A stretch of 64,000 bases of DNA from Bradyrhizobium barranii subsp. barranii (GTDB taxonomy: Bacteria > Pseudomonadota > Alphaproteobacteria > Rhizobiales > Xanthobacteraceae), in assembly GCF_017565645.3 (NCBI RefSeq), contig NZ_CP086136.1, positions 806,001 through 870,000 on the forward strand. Direction: 5' to 3'. The translations under genes were made by a program, and so were the position numbers. The notes beneath the pieces were generated by a model. That model saw nothing but the letters and a program-made list of their open reading frames with translations. It did no database searches and was not told the origin of the DNA. The number at the start of each line of letters is the position of its first letter. The first letter of the stretch is position 1. Below are positions 1-8,408 of this stretch, piece after piece.

Positions 1-310
1 CGCCGTAATTGGGCGCGCCGAAGCCACCGCCGAAATTGCCGCCGCCGCCCCCCATCATGCCGCCGAGCCCGCCGCCGCCGTTCTCCATCATGCGGCTCAT
101 CATCGGACCCATGGTCTGCATCAGCATGGCGAAGCGGCGTTTACCCATCTTCGCCTTCATCATCTCCAGCATCGGCGCCATCTGGGTCATCATGTCCTCG
201 CCGCCGGCGCCTCCGCCGCCGAGGAACTGCGCCTTTGCCGGCGCGCTTGAGATCGAAAACAGCAGCAGCACGACGGCTGCCTGGCAGATCACTTTATCCG
301 CACCTCTCAT
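1..310 (-). CDS. Secreted Gly/Met-rich protein, C-terminus cut by window edge
   Basis: An open frame runs from an ATG at 310 to the left edge, giving about 103 residues with no stop. The N-terminus is a clear signal peptide: MRGADK, a hydrophobic core, then an AKA|Q cleavage motif near residue 27. The mature part is rich in Met, Gly and Gln, with clusters such as MMTQMAPM and GGGGLGGMMGGGG, and ends the visible part in an Asn/Gly/Phe-rich stretch. It should be exported to the periplasm or surface. I do not recognise a family. The Met-rich patches could bind copper or simply be low complexity. The opposite-strand reading frame here is proline-rich and is a shadow. Confidence 0.6.
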   Translation of the reverse strand, partial: MRGADKVICQAAVVLLLFSISSAPAKAQFLGGGGAGGEDMMTQMAPMLEMMKAKMGKRRFAMLMQTMGPMMSRMMENGGGGLGGMMGGGGGNFGGGFGAPNYG

Positions 311-410
311 GGCCTGCTCCTCGCGTGCGTGGCTCCGCCGGGAGAGCGGAGCCAACCGGACGCACGCGGCCATCGTTAGGGCCGGCGAGGGCAGGGCTCT
401 GTGAGAAAGA

Positions 411-812
411 TCACGCAGCCACAGCCGGGAACGCCCGGTGTATCGCGGCGACGGCGTCCTTGGTCTGCCCCTGGACGTAAGCCGCAAGCTCGTTCGGCAG
501 CATGTCGATGATCCAGACAAGGCGGCAGCTCGCCTCGCCCTCGGCGATCACCTGCACCGAGGCGCTGTAATGCCTGAGCCGCTCGTTGTTGATGGCGTAG
601 ACCAGCCGCCGCCGCGCATCGTCGCAATCGACCAGCACCTCGCGCGCCACTGATCCATTGGCGAAGGTGACGATGCGCGCATCGCCGTCGAGCGTGCAGG
701 CGGTGACGAAGCCCGGCGCCAGCCGCTGAGGCAGCGCGCCGAAATCGCGCACGGCGTCCCAGACGTCGCGGGCGGGAACGGGGAGGGAAATGTCGTTGTG
801 GATGGAGGCCAT
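411..812 (-). CDS. SRPBCC (START/polyketide cyclase-like) family protein
   Basis: A 133-residue protein with the look of the SRPBCC lipid/ligand-binding fold: an N-terminal 'ISLPVPARDVWDAVRDFGAL' strand-helix, a central 'RIVTFANGSVAREVLV' hairpin and a C-terminal helix ending the domain. Members bind hydrophobic ligands or act as cyclases and hydratases; the substrate cannot be told from sequence. It is full length for a stand-alone SRPBCC protein. It lies about 100 bp upstream (in the minus direction) of the truncated secreted protein and is preceded by a palindromic repeat, so it is probably its own transcription unit. Confidence 0.8.
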   Translation of the reverse strand: MASIHNDISLPVPARDVWDAVRDFGALPQRLAPGFVTACTLDGDARIVTFANGSVAREVLVDCDDARRRLVYAINNERLRHYSASVQVIAEGEASCRLVWIIDMLPNELAAYVQGQTKDAVAAIHRAFPAVAA

Positions 813-862
813 GGTTGATCCTTATAATGTGGAGAGACGAGCGATAGGGCCATCATCTCAGG

Positions 863-967
863 TGTCATCGCCCGACTTGATCGGGCGATCCAGTATTCCA
901 GAGGCCACTGTGATTGAATCGAGAAGCCGCAGCGTACTGGATGCCCCGGTCAAGCCGGGGCATGACA
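863..967. repeat. Palindromic intergenic repeat, TGTCAT...ATGACA type
   Basis: The two ends are inverted: TGTCATCGCCCG near the left and CGGGGCATGACA at the right, each arm carrying its own short hairpin (CGCCCGactTGATCGGGCG; GCCCCGGTcaaGCCGGGGC). The inner parts 'CCAGTATTCCAGAG' and 'GCGTACTGGAT' recur in the copies at 49085-49187 and 56760-56863. This looks like a non-autonomous REP/MITE-like element filling the gap between two minus-strand genes. Confidence 0.8.
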
Positions 968-993
968 GCGTGTGAGGCGATGGCGGCCGACGC

Positions 994-1348
994 TCACACG
1001 CAAACCGCCTCGACATTGTTGCCATCGGGATCAATCAGGAACGCCGCATAGTAGGTCGGGCTATAGTCCTTGCGCGGGCCAGCGCCGCCATTGTCGCGGC
1101 CGCCGCTCTTCAGGCCCTCGCTGTGGAATGCCTTGACCGCATCATGGTCCTTGGCGCGAAACGCGCGCGCCGTCGGCCTTGCGTCCCTTGTTCAGGTGCA
1201 GCCAGAGCGCCGGCTCGCCCTTCGGCCCGAACCCCGCATAGCCGTCGCCGCTGGAGCACAGGGCGTAGCCGAGCGGCGCCAGCACCGCGGTGTAGAAGCG
1301 CGTGGCGGCGTCGAGGTCGGCAACACGCAGTCCGATGTGGTCGTACAT
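994..1348 (-). pseudogene. Glyoxalase/dioxygenase-superfamily (VOC) protein, frameshifted
   Basis: The first part, from an ATG at 1348 with GGAG 8 bases upstream, reads MYDHIGLRVADLDAATRFY and continues as a normal VOC metalloprotein fold to about residue 60. The frame then closes at 1142. In the neighbouring frame the rest of the domain follows at once: FRAKDHDAVKAFH, GGRDNG, then PTYYAAFLIDPDGNN and a stop at 994. The break lies in a GCGCGCGCG stretch near 1165-1175 and is a small indel (plus one or minus two bases). Together the two parts make a protein of the usual length of about 117 residues. VOC members include glyoxalase I and antibiotic-binding proteins; the role here is unknown. It is either a fresh pseudogene or a base-call error. 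Confidence 0.75.
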
Positions 1349-1403
1349 GATCGTCTCCATTGCAAAGCGCGCCGCAACTGGCGCGCGCCGGAGACGACCC
1401 TAT

Positions 1404-2243
1404 TCAGTTGAGGGTCGCGCGCTCTTGGAGAATCTTGCGCTCGCCCTTCGACGCCTGCCGGAACTTCGTCGGCGACACGCCGGCAGCGCGATGGAAGGTG
1501 CGGACGAAATTGGAGAGATCGCCGAAGCCGACGTCATAGGCGACATCGGTGACCGCGATGTCATCATCTGTCAGCAGCCGCGCCGCGTGGCGTAGCCGCG
1601 AGCGCACCAGATATTGATGCGGGGTGACGCCGAGCACGGCCGAGAACAGCCGCAGGAAATGGAACGGGCTGAGGCCCGCCTGCCGCGCGGCCTGTTCGAG
1701 GTCGACCTCGGCATGCGAGTTGGCGTCGATCCACAGCGCGGCTTCGACGGCGCGGCGGCGGTCGCGTGCGGTGGGCGTGGCCGGCTTGCGCGCCTTGCCC
1801 GAGACGACATCGATGAAGCGGCCGGCCAGAATTTGACCGACCTCGTCGAGACCGAGGTCGCTGTTGCCATCTGCCGCCGTCTGAGCGAGCTCGCCCAGCA
1901 CCATCAGCTCGGGCAGCGGCGGTGTCGCGCCGACCTGCCAGATATCGCGTCGTCCCCCGAGGGCATCGACCAGGTCTTCGCTGAAGAAGAAGCCCAGGCA
2001 GACGTCGCCGCTGACATGCTCATGCGTGCAGGTGTATTCCTCGCGGGGAGCGCCGACCAGCATCGAGCCCGCCACCAGCTCGAAGAAGCCGGCGCGGCAC
2101 TGGCAGCCGAAGCTGCCCGAGCGAACATAGGCAATGGAATGGCCGGTGCGGCACTCCGCGAACGGCTTGTCGTCCGGTCCCGCATCGCAGCGAAACTCGG
2201 AGACCGTGATCGATTGCGTGGTCAGCAGCGTGGTCGCATCCAT
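1404..2243 (-). CDS. AraC-family transcriptional regulator
   Basis: A 279-residue protein. The C-terminal 100 residues carry the two helix-turn-helix units of AraC/XylS regulators: '[19 protein letters not shown]' and '[20 protein letters not shown]', followed by the typical GVSPTKFR ending. The N-terminal part is a cupin-like ligand-sensing domain with several cysteines ([18 protein letters not shown]). It lies just upstream of the broken VOC gene on the same strand (56 bp apart), so it may control it, but this is only a context inference. The ligand is unknown. Confidence 0.9.
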   Translation of the reverse strand: MDATTLLTTQSITVSEFRCDAGPDDKPFAECRTGHSIAYVRSGSFGCQCRAGFFELVAGSMLVGAPREEYTCTHEHVSGDVCLGFFFSEDLVDALGGRRDIWQVGATPPLPELMVLGELAQTAADGNSDLGLDEVGQILAGRFIDVVSGKARKPATPTARDRRRAVEAALWIDANSHAEVDLEQAARQAGLSPFHFLRLFSAVLGVTPHQYLVRSRLRHAARLLTDDDIAVTDVAYDVGFGDLSNFVRTFHRAAGVSPTKFRQASKGERKILQERATLN

Positions 2244-2302
2244 GCCACCTATCTAGGCATGATCCGGACAAGTGTGTAGCGGTTGTCCGACGAGATCATG
2301 CC

Positions 2303-2344
2303 CAAAAAACAAAGCTAAGGTGCGATTGCGATCGCGCCTTAGCT
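2303..2344 (-). terminator. Rho-independent terminator overlapping the ogt stop codon
   Basis: On the minus strand a 16-bp stem (AGCTAAGGCGCGATCG pairing with CAATCGCACCTTAGCT through two G-U pairs) is followed by CTTTG and six T. The stem begins inside the last codons of ogt, so its TAA stop (2339-2341) is part of the hairpin. This is a strong intrinsic terminator for ogt. Confidence 0.85.
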
Positions 2345-2914
2345 GGGCCTCGGTGGGGCAACGGGCAGCAGCACCTCGAACAGCGTCTTGCTCGCGACCG
2401 GATGGGCGCCCTCGAGCGCCAGCAGCCGCCGCTTGGAGATCACCCCGCCGTAAGGCGAGAGTCGGTCGGCATAATTGCCGGCCTCCAGCACCCGGTGGCA
2501 GGGCACGATCAGCATGTAGGGATTTTTGGCGATCGCCTGCGCCACCGAATGCGCGGCGCCGGAGGCGCCCAGCGCCTTGGCGATCTCGTGATAGGTGCGG
2601 GTCTCCCCGCGCGGAATGGCGCAGGCGGCTTCATAAACGCGCCGGTGGAAGCCGGGGACGCCGCCGGCGTCCAGGCTGACGTCGGAAAAATCAGGGTCGC
2701 CGCCCTGCAGCAGGCCCATGATGCCCTCGATCGCAAGCTCGGCATTCAGCGGAGGCTGCTGCTCGCGCGCCTCGGGATGGACCGCGAAAATCCGGCGGCG
2801 GGTGTCGATCTCCCGCGCCTCCGGCAATTGCACGGCGACCACGCCGGTGCTGCTCCAGACGATGCCGCAGCGCCCTATGGCCGTGTTGAATATCGTGTAG
2901 CCACGCCCCACCAT
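2339..2914 (-). CDS. ogt: Methylated-DNA--[protein]-cysteine S-methyltransferase
   Basis: A suicide DNA-repair protein that moves alkyl groups from O6-alkylguanine (and O4-alkylthymine) to its own cysteine. The active-site motif IVPCHRVL is present, with the DNA-binding region PRGETRTYHEIAKALG just before it and the Asn hinge (AKNPYMLIVPCH). The N-terminal domain (GRGYTIFNTAIGRCGIVWS) is of the Ogt type, and there is no Ada regulatory domain. I prefer the ATG at 2914 (MVGRGY) over the one two codons upstream because family members start there. A terminator overlaps its stop codon, so it is the last gene of its unit. Confidence 0.93.
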   Translation of the reverse strand: MVGRGYTIFNTAIGRCGIVWSSTGVVAVQLPEAREIDTRRRIFAVHPEAREQQPPLNAELAIEGIMGLLQGGDPDFSDVSLDAGGVPGFHRRVYEAACAIPRGETRTYHEIAKALGASGAAHSVAQAIAKNPYMLIVPCHRVLEAGNYADRLSPYGGVISKRRLLALEGAHPVASKTLFEVLLPVAPPRPS

Positions 2915-3087
2915 GCACACGCCCCACTCAGTGCACGTCTCTCCCCAGACGCGCGATCATAACACCGCCACAATCCGGCGCACCTGGAATCTTACTGAAA
3001 CGTTAAGAAGCGTCCGGCCGGGTGCGCCAAACCGCTTGGCGGGAGGCGCCGTCTCGGCTAATCAGAGCGGGCGCTGCATGCGCATAA

Positions 3088-3161
3088 GCGGGCGTAGTTC
3101 AATGGTAGAACGGCAGCTTCCCAAGCTGCATACGAGGGTTCGATTCCCTTCGCCCGCTCCA
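3088..3161 (+). tRNA. tRNA-Gly (anticodon CCC)
   Basis: A complete 74-nt cloverleaf: acceptor stem GCGGGCG/CGCCCGC, D arm with GTTCAATGGTAGAAC, anticodon stem GCAGC/GCTGC with loop TTCCCAA (anticodon CCC), T arm GAGGG-TTCGATT-CCCTT, discriminator T and an encoded CCA end. It reads GGG glycine codons. Confidence 0.97.
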
Positions 3162-3671
3162 TTCAAAAATTGATGGCCGCTGATTTGGCGTGTTGGATGT
3201 TTCTCCGACCCCTGGCCACGTTCATCTTGGCGTATCCGGAAGCATGAAGGGGCCAAAGATCCGCCAAATGGCGTCGGTCTCCCCAGCGTCGGTTCAAGTG
3301 GCCAATTTTTGGTGATGGCAATTCTGGCGATGTAACGGATCACCGCTCGCGCTGCATTTCAGAAGGAGCGGCTTATTCATCCCGACGACACGAGATCACC
3401 CTGAGGGGTGCTATGCGCGCTGCCAGCCCGGTGCGGATGCGCATCGGTGAAAGACTATTGGCGCAGTTTTGATTGCCTGTCGTGCAGCGGCGCAGCCAAC
3501 GACGCTCAATCTGATCCTTCATCTGATCCTTCGCGGCTGCATCAAGCGTTCGTCATCTAGGGGCACTAAACTTGCCTTGGACAACAGGGACTCATTGGTG
3601 CCGCGTCTCTGTTTCTGATTGTCGTGCAAAACATTCGGACCCGGCCTGTTGCCGGGCAAACGGAGGCATTG
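3162..3671. other. Non-coding stretch between tRNA-Gly and the repeat-rich protein
   Basis: About 510 bases without a supportable gene. Open frames here are short, lack ribosome binding sites and resemble no family I know. I see no palindromic repeat of the kinds found elsewhere. The last 50 bases carry the ribosome binding site of the next gene. The first part after the tRNA could hold a phage-type integration remnant, but no attachment duplication is visible. Confidence 0.5.
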
Positions 3672-6555
3672 ATGACGAATTCAGCACCTGTTTTCACCGC
3701 TGGCGGTGGCAGCGACGATGCGTTCACGCGCGTGTCGACCAGCGCAACCGGGGCGCAGGCGGATGGCGCGAGTGTCCAGGCAGCGTTCTCGCCCGACGGC
3801 ACGAAAGTGGCGTTCGCATCCTATGCCGACAATCTGGTGCCCGGCGATACCAACGGTGCACCCGACGTCTTCGTGAAGGACCTTTCGACCGGGGCGATCA
3901 CGCTCGTGTCGACCGATGCCAGCGGGGTTCAGCTGGGTGGCTACCAGCCGATTTTTTCGCCCGATGGCACCAAGTTGGCGTTCGCAACGGGCGCCGACAT
4001 CTTCGTGAAGGACCTGGCCACCGGTGCCCTCACGCGCGTATCGACGAGTGCCAGTGGCGAACAGGCGGACGGCTTATCGACCACCAACCCGATATTCTCG
4101 CCTGATGGCACCAAGGTTGCGTTCTATTCCGATGCCGACAATCTCGTGCCTGATGATACCGACCACGTGCGCGACATCTTCGTGAAGGACCTGACCACTG
4201 GCGCTATAACGCTCGTGGCGCCCAGTCCATACAACGGAGGACCCGGCGGCGGCGGGCTTGAGAATGGCTTTACCTTCCCCCCCCCCCTCGTTCTCACCCG
4301 ATGGCACCAAAATCGTGTTCGGGTCGGCCACAGTGCGCGGCGACACCACCGAGATCTACATCAAGGACCTTTCCACCGGGGCCACCACACTGGTGTCGGA
4401 GAGCGCCAGCGGCGCTCGTGGGGATCGCGGCAGCTTCGACCCGGTGTTCTCGCCAGATGGCACCAAGGTGGCGTTCTATACCTTTGCCGACAATCTTGTG
4501 CCGGGTAGTTCTAACAACCTAATCGGCAACATCGTCATTAAGGATCTGACCACAGGCGCGGTCACGCTGGTATCGACCGATGCCGACGGAGTCCCGCAGA
4601 ACAACGGCGAAGCCCAGAAACCCGTGTTCTCGCCTGATGGCACCAAGGTGGCATTCGAGTCTTTATCCAGCATTCTGGTGCCGGGCGATACCAACCATAC
4701 CTACGACATCTTTGTAAGAGATCTTACTACGCCTTCCTTCACCGCAGCGAAGCTGACGGACAATGGCGCTGCCCATGTTTCGACATCGCAGGCGGGTTTC
4801 TTTGCCGGTGCCCACACGGTCGCGGTGGCACCGCAAGACGGCAATCTCGGCACACTCACGGCCACCATCGACGTTGCCGATGGCAAGGTGACGTGGAGCT
4901 ATGATGTCTCTCATGCCAACATCGCTCCGCTCGCGGCCGGACAGACCCATACCGACATCTTCATCTTGGTCCTCGACGGCTTCTACGGGACACAGGGCAT
5001 CACCGTGACGCTGACGGGAATCGATGATGCGCCCGTGATCAGCTCGGGCACGACGGCAAGCTTCGCGGAGAATGGCTCTGGCGTCGCCTACCACGTCGCG
5101 GCGACCGATGTGGACAGTCCCGCGCTGACCTATTCGCTGTCCGGCACTGACGCGGCTCTGTTCGACGTGTCGGCGACGGGCGATGTGACGTTCAAGTCCG
5201 CGCCCGACTTCGAGGCCCCGAAGGACGCGAATCACGACAACGTCTATGACGTCACCGTCGCGGTCAGCGACTTGACAACAATCACGACAAAGAACGTCGC
5301 GATCACGGTCACTGACGTGAATGACACCAGCGGCGGCGGTGGCGTTCTGACTGTCACCGGCTCGACCGGCTTCACGTCGATTGATCGGGCCACGATCAAT
5401 ATCAGCGTGACCGGCAATTTGCACGAGACCGGCCGCGCCGGTGTGATCAGCAACAGCACGATCAACAATCTCGGTTCACTGAGCGAAACCCAGGCGATGC
5501 TCGCCTTCGTGAACGATACGATCGCCGGCGGTTCCCTCGGTGCGATCGTCGCCAATGGCGGCACCATCACCTTCGACAACGTGCATCTGGACGGGACGTT
5601 GCTGGATGCGACATCAGGCGGACTCATCGAATCCGTTGCAGGCAGCGCCAACAGCTTCAACAACGTGACGCTCAAGGCCGGCGCCGTGTTTGACGACAGT
5701 GCCGGAAGCGTTCTGAATGTCAGCGGCACGCTGAACAACGGCGGCAAGATCGAGCTCTTCAATTTCGCGAAAGTCATCCTGACCGGCGACGCCACGGTCA
5801 TCGGCAATGGCGACATCAAGCTCGATCCGGGCTCCTCGATCCTGAACAGCGGTGGGCATCACACGCTCGACCTTGAAGGCGGCACGATCGACGGCGCCGG
5901 CACCATCGGAAACGGAGATCACAGCCTCACTTTGGATATCGGCTTCTCCGGCACGCTCGAGGCGAACGGGTCCCAGCCGCTTGCGGTGAACACCGGCAAT
6001 TCCGTCACCAGCAGCGGCCTGATCGAAGCCGTGCATGCCTCGCTCAATTTCGACGACGCCGTTCTCAACACCTTTGGAACGATCACCGCCGATCAGGGCG
6101 GCACGATCGACTTCACGAGTGGCCTGACCAATGGCGGCATCGTCAATGTGCACGCCGGCAGTGAGGTGGATGTCTCGGGCAACCTCGTCAACAACGCCAC
6201 TGTCCTGGATAATGGCGTGCTCAAGGTCGACAATTTGAGCGGGACCGGAACGGTCAACGTCAACAACGGGACATTGGTGGTCACCGGTAATTTGAGCAGC
6301 AATGTCGTTCTGACGGGTACGGACACGTTTGTTTTCGGGCCCGACGCCCGGCAAACATCCGGTCTCATCTCAAACTATACGCCAGGCACGACGCTGGTGC
6401 TGGATGGCTTCGACGCCAAGGTGAACGCGGCCTTCGACACTCAGACCAATATTTTGACGCTGACCGATGCGGATCATCATGCGATGACGCTTCACCTCGC
6501 GCCTGGATCCTTGATCCCGCAAGCCCATGGCGCGGCGCCGGATTTTCTTGTCTAG
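3672..6555 (+). pseudogene. Large PD40/VCBS/cadherin-like extracellular repeat protein, split by poly-C frameshift (possibly phase-variable)
   Basis: As it stands the gene gives a 278-residue product from the ATG at 3672 (GGAGG six bases upstream) that stops at 4508. A second open frame of 765 codons covers 4258-6555. The two join perfectly if one C is removed from the C-run at 4277-4287, giving 960 residues. In order the protein has six PD40 (TolB/WD40-like) repeats, each with FSPDGTKVAF and a following 'VKDLSTGAITLVSTDASG' strand, three before and three after the break. Then come a VCBS-like domain ending in TVTLTGIDDAPV, a cadherin-like domain with calcium-type acidic residues (TVTDVND), and about 400 residues of Asn/Gly/Thr-rich beta-helix-like sequence. 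There is no N-terminal signal peptide, so type I secretion is likely but not shown. It is probably a surface or secreted adhesin-like protein. A terminator follows at 6593. Confidence 0.75.
4277..4287 (+). repeat. Homopolymeric tract of 11 C inside a coding region
   Basis: Eleven consecutive C, directly before the fourth PD40 repeat. With 11 C the frame ends at 4508; with 10 (or 13) it continues as FPPPSFSPDG into the remaining domains. Such tracts change length by slipped-strand mispairing and are also prone to sequencing error. Confidence 0.9.
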
Positions 6556-6592
6556 CGAATTTCCACGGAAAGCCCCGTCGAACCCGCCATTT

Positions 6593-6621
6593 TCCGGCGC
6601 CTGTGGCAAGGCGCCGGAGAA
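6593..6621 (+). terminator. Intrinsic terminator after the repeat-rich protein gene
   Basis: Perfect 9-bp stem TCCGGCGCC / GGCGCCGGA with an 8-base loop (TGTGGCAA), followed by GAATTTT. It starts 37 bases after the stop codon at 6555. Confidence 0.75.
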
Positions 6622-6759
6622 TTTTCCGCGCAAAGATTCTAATATATTAGCTCCTCGCTCCCGGCACGCGCGTCCAGCCCGGCTTAAGCTCCTCTCGCCC
6701 GGATGGGTGCGGTCCTCGTGTCGGGCAATGTTCGGATGAAGACCAGGACCTGCAAAGAG

Positions 6760-7341
6760 ATGGACCAGCAGAAACTCGATCGTGCGATCGGTCGTCGCTT
6801 GAAGACGTGGAGGACGCAGGCGGGCATCACGTTGAACGAACTCGCGACGCGCTCCGGTGTCAGCCGGGCCATGATCGGGAGGGTGGAGCGGGCGCAGAGC
6901 AGCGCCACCGCTGCGCTGCTCAACAAGCTCTGCGCGGCGCTCGATGTCACCCTCAGTGACGTCGTCGCGCTCGCCGAGAAACCGCCGGAGCGATTGATGC
7001 GGCTTGCCGACCAGCCGCTTTGGCGCGATCCCGACAGCGGCTACCGGCGGCGTCATGCCTCGCCGCCGGATGCGGCGAGCGGCATCGAGATCATCGTCGT
7101 TGACCTGCCGGCCGGCGCGCGCGTCTCCTACAGCCCCTGGGGCCGCAACGCGTTCACCCAGCAGCTGCTGATGCTGGAGGGCGCGGTCTGCGTGCATATC
7201 GACGCCAAGACCGTGCGGCTGCGCGACGGCGATTGTCTCGATTTCGACGTGATGCGGGCGGTGACCTTCGAGAACGAAACCAAACAGGATGCGCGCTACG
7301 TCATCATCACGAGGCTCGGCACATCGTACGGGAAAATGTGA
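6760..7341 (+). CDS. XRE-family transcriptional regulator with C-terminal cupin domain
   Basis: About 193 residues from the ATG at 6760; another in-frame ATG at 6736 is possible and no ribosome binding site decides. Residues 5-65 are a Cro/C1 helix-turn-helix (TLNELATRSGVSRAMIGRVE). The C-terminal half is a cupin sensor (SPWGRNAFTQQLLMLEGAVCVHID ... LRDGDCLDF). This HTH-cupin layout is common in regulators of small-molecule metabolism. Its TGA stop overlaps the ATG of the following acetyltransferase (TGATG), so the two are translationally coupled and probably share a function or signal. Confidence 0.88.
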   Translation: MDQQKLDRAIGRRLKTWRTQAGITLNELATRSGVSRAMIGRVERAQSSATAALLNKLCAALDVTLSDVVALAEKPPERLMRLADQPLWRDPDSGYRRRHASPPDAASGIEIIVVDLPAGARVSYSPWGRNAFTQQLLMLEGAVCVHIDAKTVRLRDGDCLDFDVMRAVTFENETKQDARYVIITRLGTSYGKM

Positions 7342-7853
7342 TGTCGATGATCGTGCGGGACGCCACGCTGGAGGATGCCGAAGATATTTTGGCCATCTAC
7401 AATTACGCCGCGATCAACACCACGGCGGTGTGGACCGACGGACCGGCTGATCTGGCCTCGCGGCGCGAGTGGATGCGCGCACGGCAAGCGGCCGGCTATC
7501 CCGTGCTGGTCGCGATGAAGGGCAGGGACGTCGTCGGCTTCGCGTCATTCGGCGATTTCCGCCCCTGGCCCGGCTATCGCCACACTGTCGAGAATTCGGT
7601 CTATGTCGGCGAGCAACATCATCGGCTCGGCGTCGGCCGCTGCCTGATGGCCGCGCTGATCGAGCGCGCTATCGCGCTCAACAAGCACACGATGGTCGCC
7701 GCGATCGAGGCCTCGAATTCCGCCTCGACCGGGCTGCACGCGTCGTTCGGCTTTGCCGAGGTTGGCCGCATGCCAGAGGTCGGCTGCAAGTTTGGCCGCT
7801 GGCTCGATATGGTTCTCATGCAGAAGCGGCTTTCAAGCGGGGTGAGGCCGTGA
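7341..7853 (+). CDS. GNAT N-acetyltransferase, phosphinothricin acetyltransferase-like
   Basis: 170 residues. It begins IVRDATLEDAEDILAIYNYA and contains TAVWTDGPADLASRREWM, as in the Pat/Bar/YwnH subgroup, which acetylates the amino group of phosphinothricin, methionine sulfoximine and related amino acids using acetyl-CoA. The acetyl-CoA loop is RLGVGR, followed by a helix (CLMAALIERA). The later GLHASFGFAEVGRMPEVGCKFGRW region is also typical. The start ATG at 7341 overlaps the stop of the regulator. Its natural substrate is unknown; protection from a toxic amino acid analogue is plausible. Confidence 0.88.
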   Translation: MSMIVRDATLEDAEDILAIYNYAAINTTAVWTDGPADLASRREWMRARQAAGYPVLVAMKGRDVVGFASFGDFRPWPGYRHTVENSVYVGEQHHRLGVGRCLMAALIERAIALNKHTMVAAIEASNSASTGLHASFGFAEVGRMPEVGCKFGRWLDMVLMQKRLSSGVRP

Positions 7854-7855
7854 CG

Positions 7856-8320
7856 ATGCAGGTCCGCACCGGCGACACCTTTGATCCCCGCGTCATTGCG
7901 ATGCTCGACCATCACGTCGCGGCTGCGCGGGCGCAGACCGCGCCGGGCAGCGCCCATGCGCTCGATCTCGCTGGGCTGCGCGCGAGCGACGTCGCGTTCT
8001 GGACCGGCTGGGACGGCGAGACGCTGGTCGCCACCGGCGCGCTGAAGATGCTCTCGGCTGACCATGGCGAGGTGAAGTCGATGCACACGCTGCAAACCAC
8101 GCGGAGGCGCGGCTTCGGCGGCCGGATGCTCCGCCACATCATCGCTGAGGCCCGCGCGCGTGGCTTGAAGCGGCTCAGCCTCGAGACCGGCTCCTGGGAT
8201 TATTTCAAGCCCGCGCATGCGCTCTACCAGGCGCACGGTTTTGTGCTCTGCGGCCCGTTCGAGGGCTATGTCGAGGATCCCAACAGCCTGTTCCTGACGC
8301 GCGACCTTATGGGCGGCTGA
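7856..8320 (+). CDS. GNAT-family N-acetyltransferase
   Basis: About 154 residues. The acetyl-CoA binding motif is RRRGFGGRMLRHI, and the C-terminal strand is SWDYFKPAHALYQAHGFVLCGPF. It resembles the small YsnE/ElaA-like acetyltransferases. A GTG at 7850 overlapping the preceding stop (GTGA) is an alternative start two codons upstream of the ATG used here. It is the third gene of the XRE-GNAT-GNAT unit. The substrate is unknown. Confidence 0.85.
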   Translation: MQVRTGDTFDPRVIAMLDHHVAAARAQTAPGSAHALDLAGLRASDVAFWTGWDGETLVATGALKMLSADHGEVKSMHTLQTTRRRGFGGRMLRHIIAEARARGLKRLSLETGSWDYFKPAHALYQAHGFVLCGPFEGYVEDPNSLFLTRDLMGG

Positions 8321-8408
8321 GGCCGCGCGGTGTGACCCGGACCCGAAAACATCGTCGTGCGCCTCAAAATGAGTTGCGTACCTCAAAACACCTCGATAAC
8401 CTTCAGCC

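Noticed and set aside
9..404. Plus-strand open frame rich in proline at the left edge
   Set aside because: It is the antisense of the Gly/Met-rich secreted protein and has no domain or ribosome binding site.
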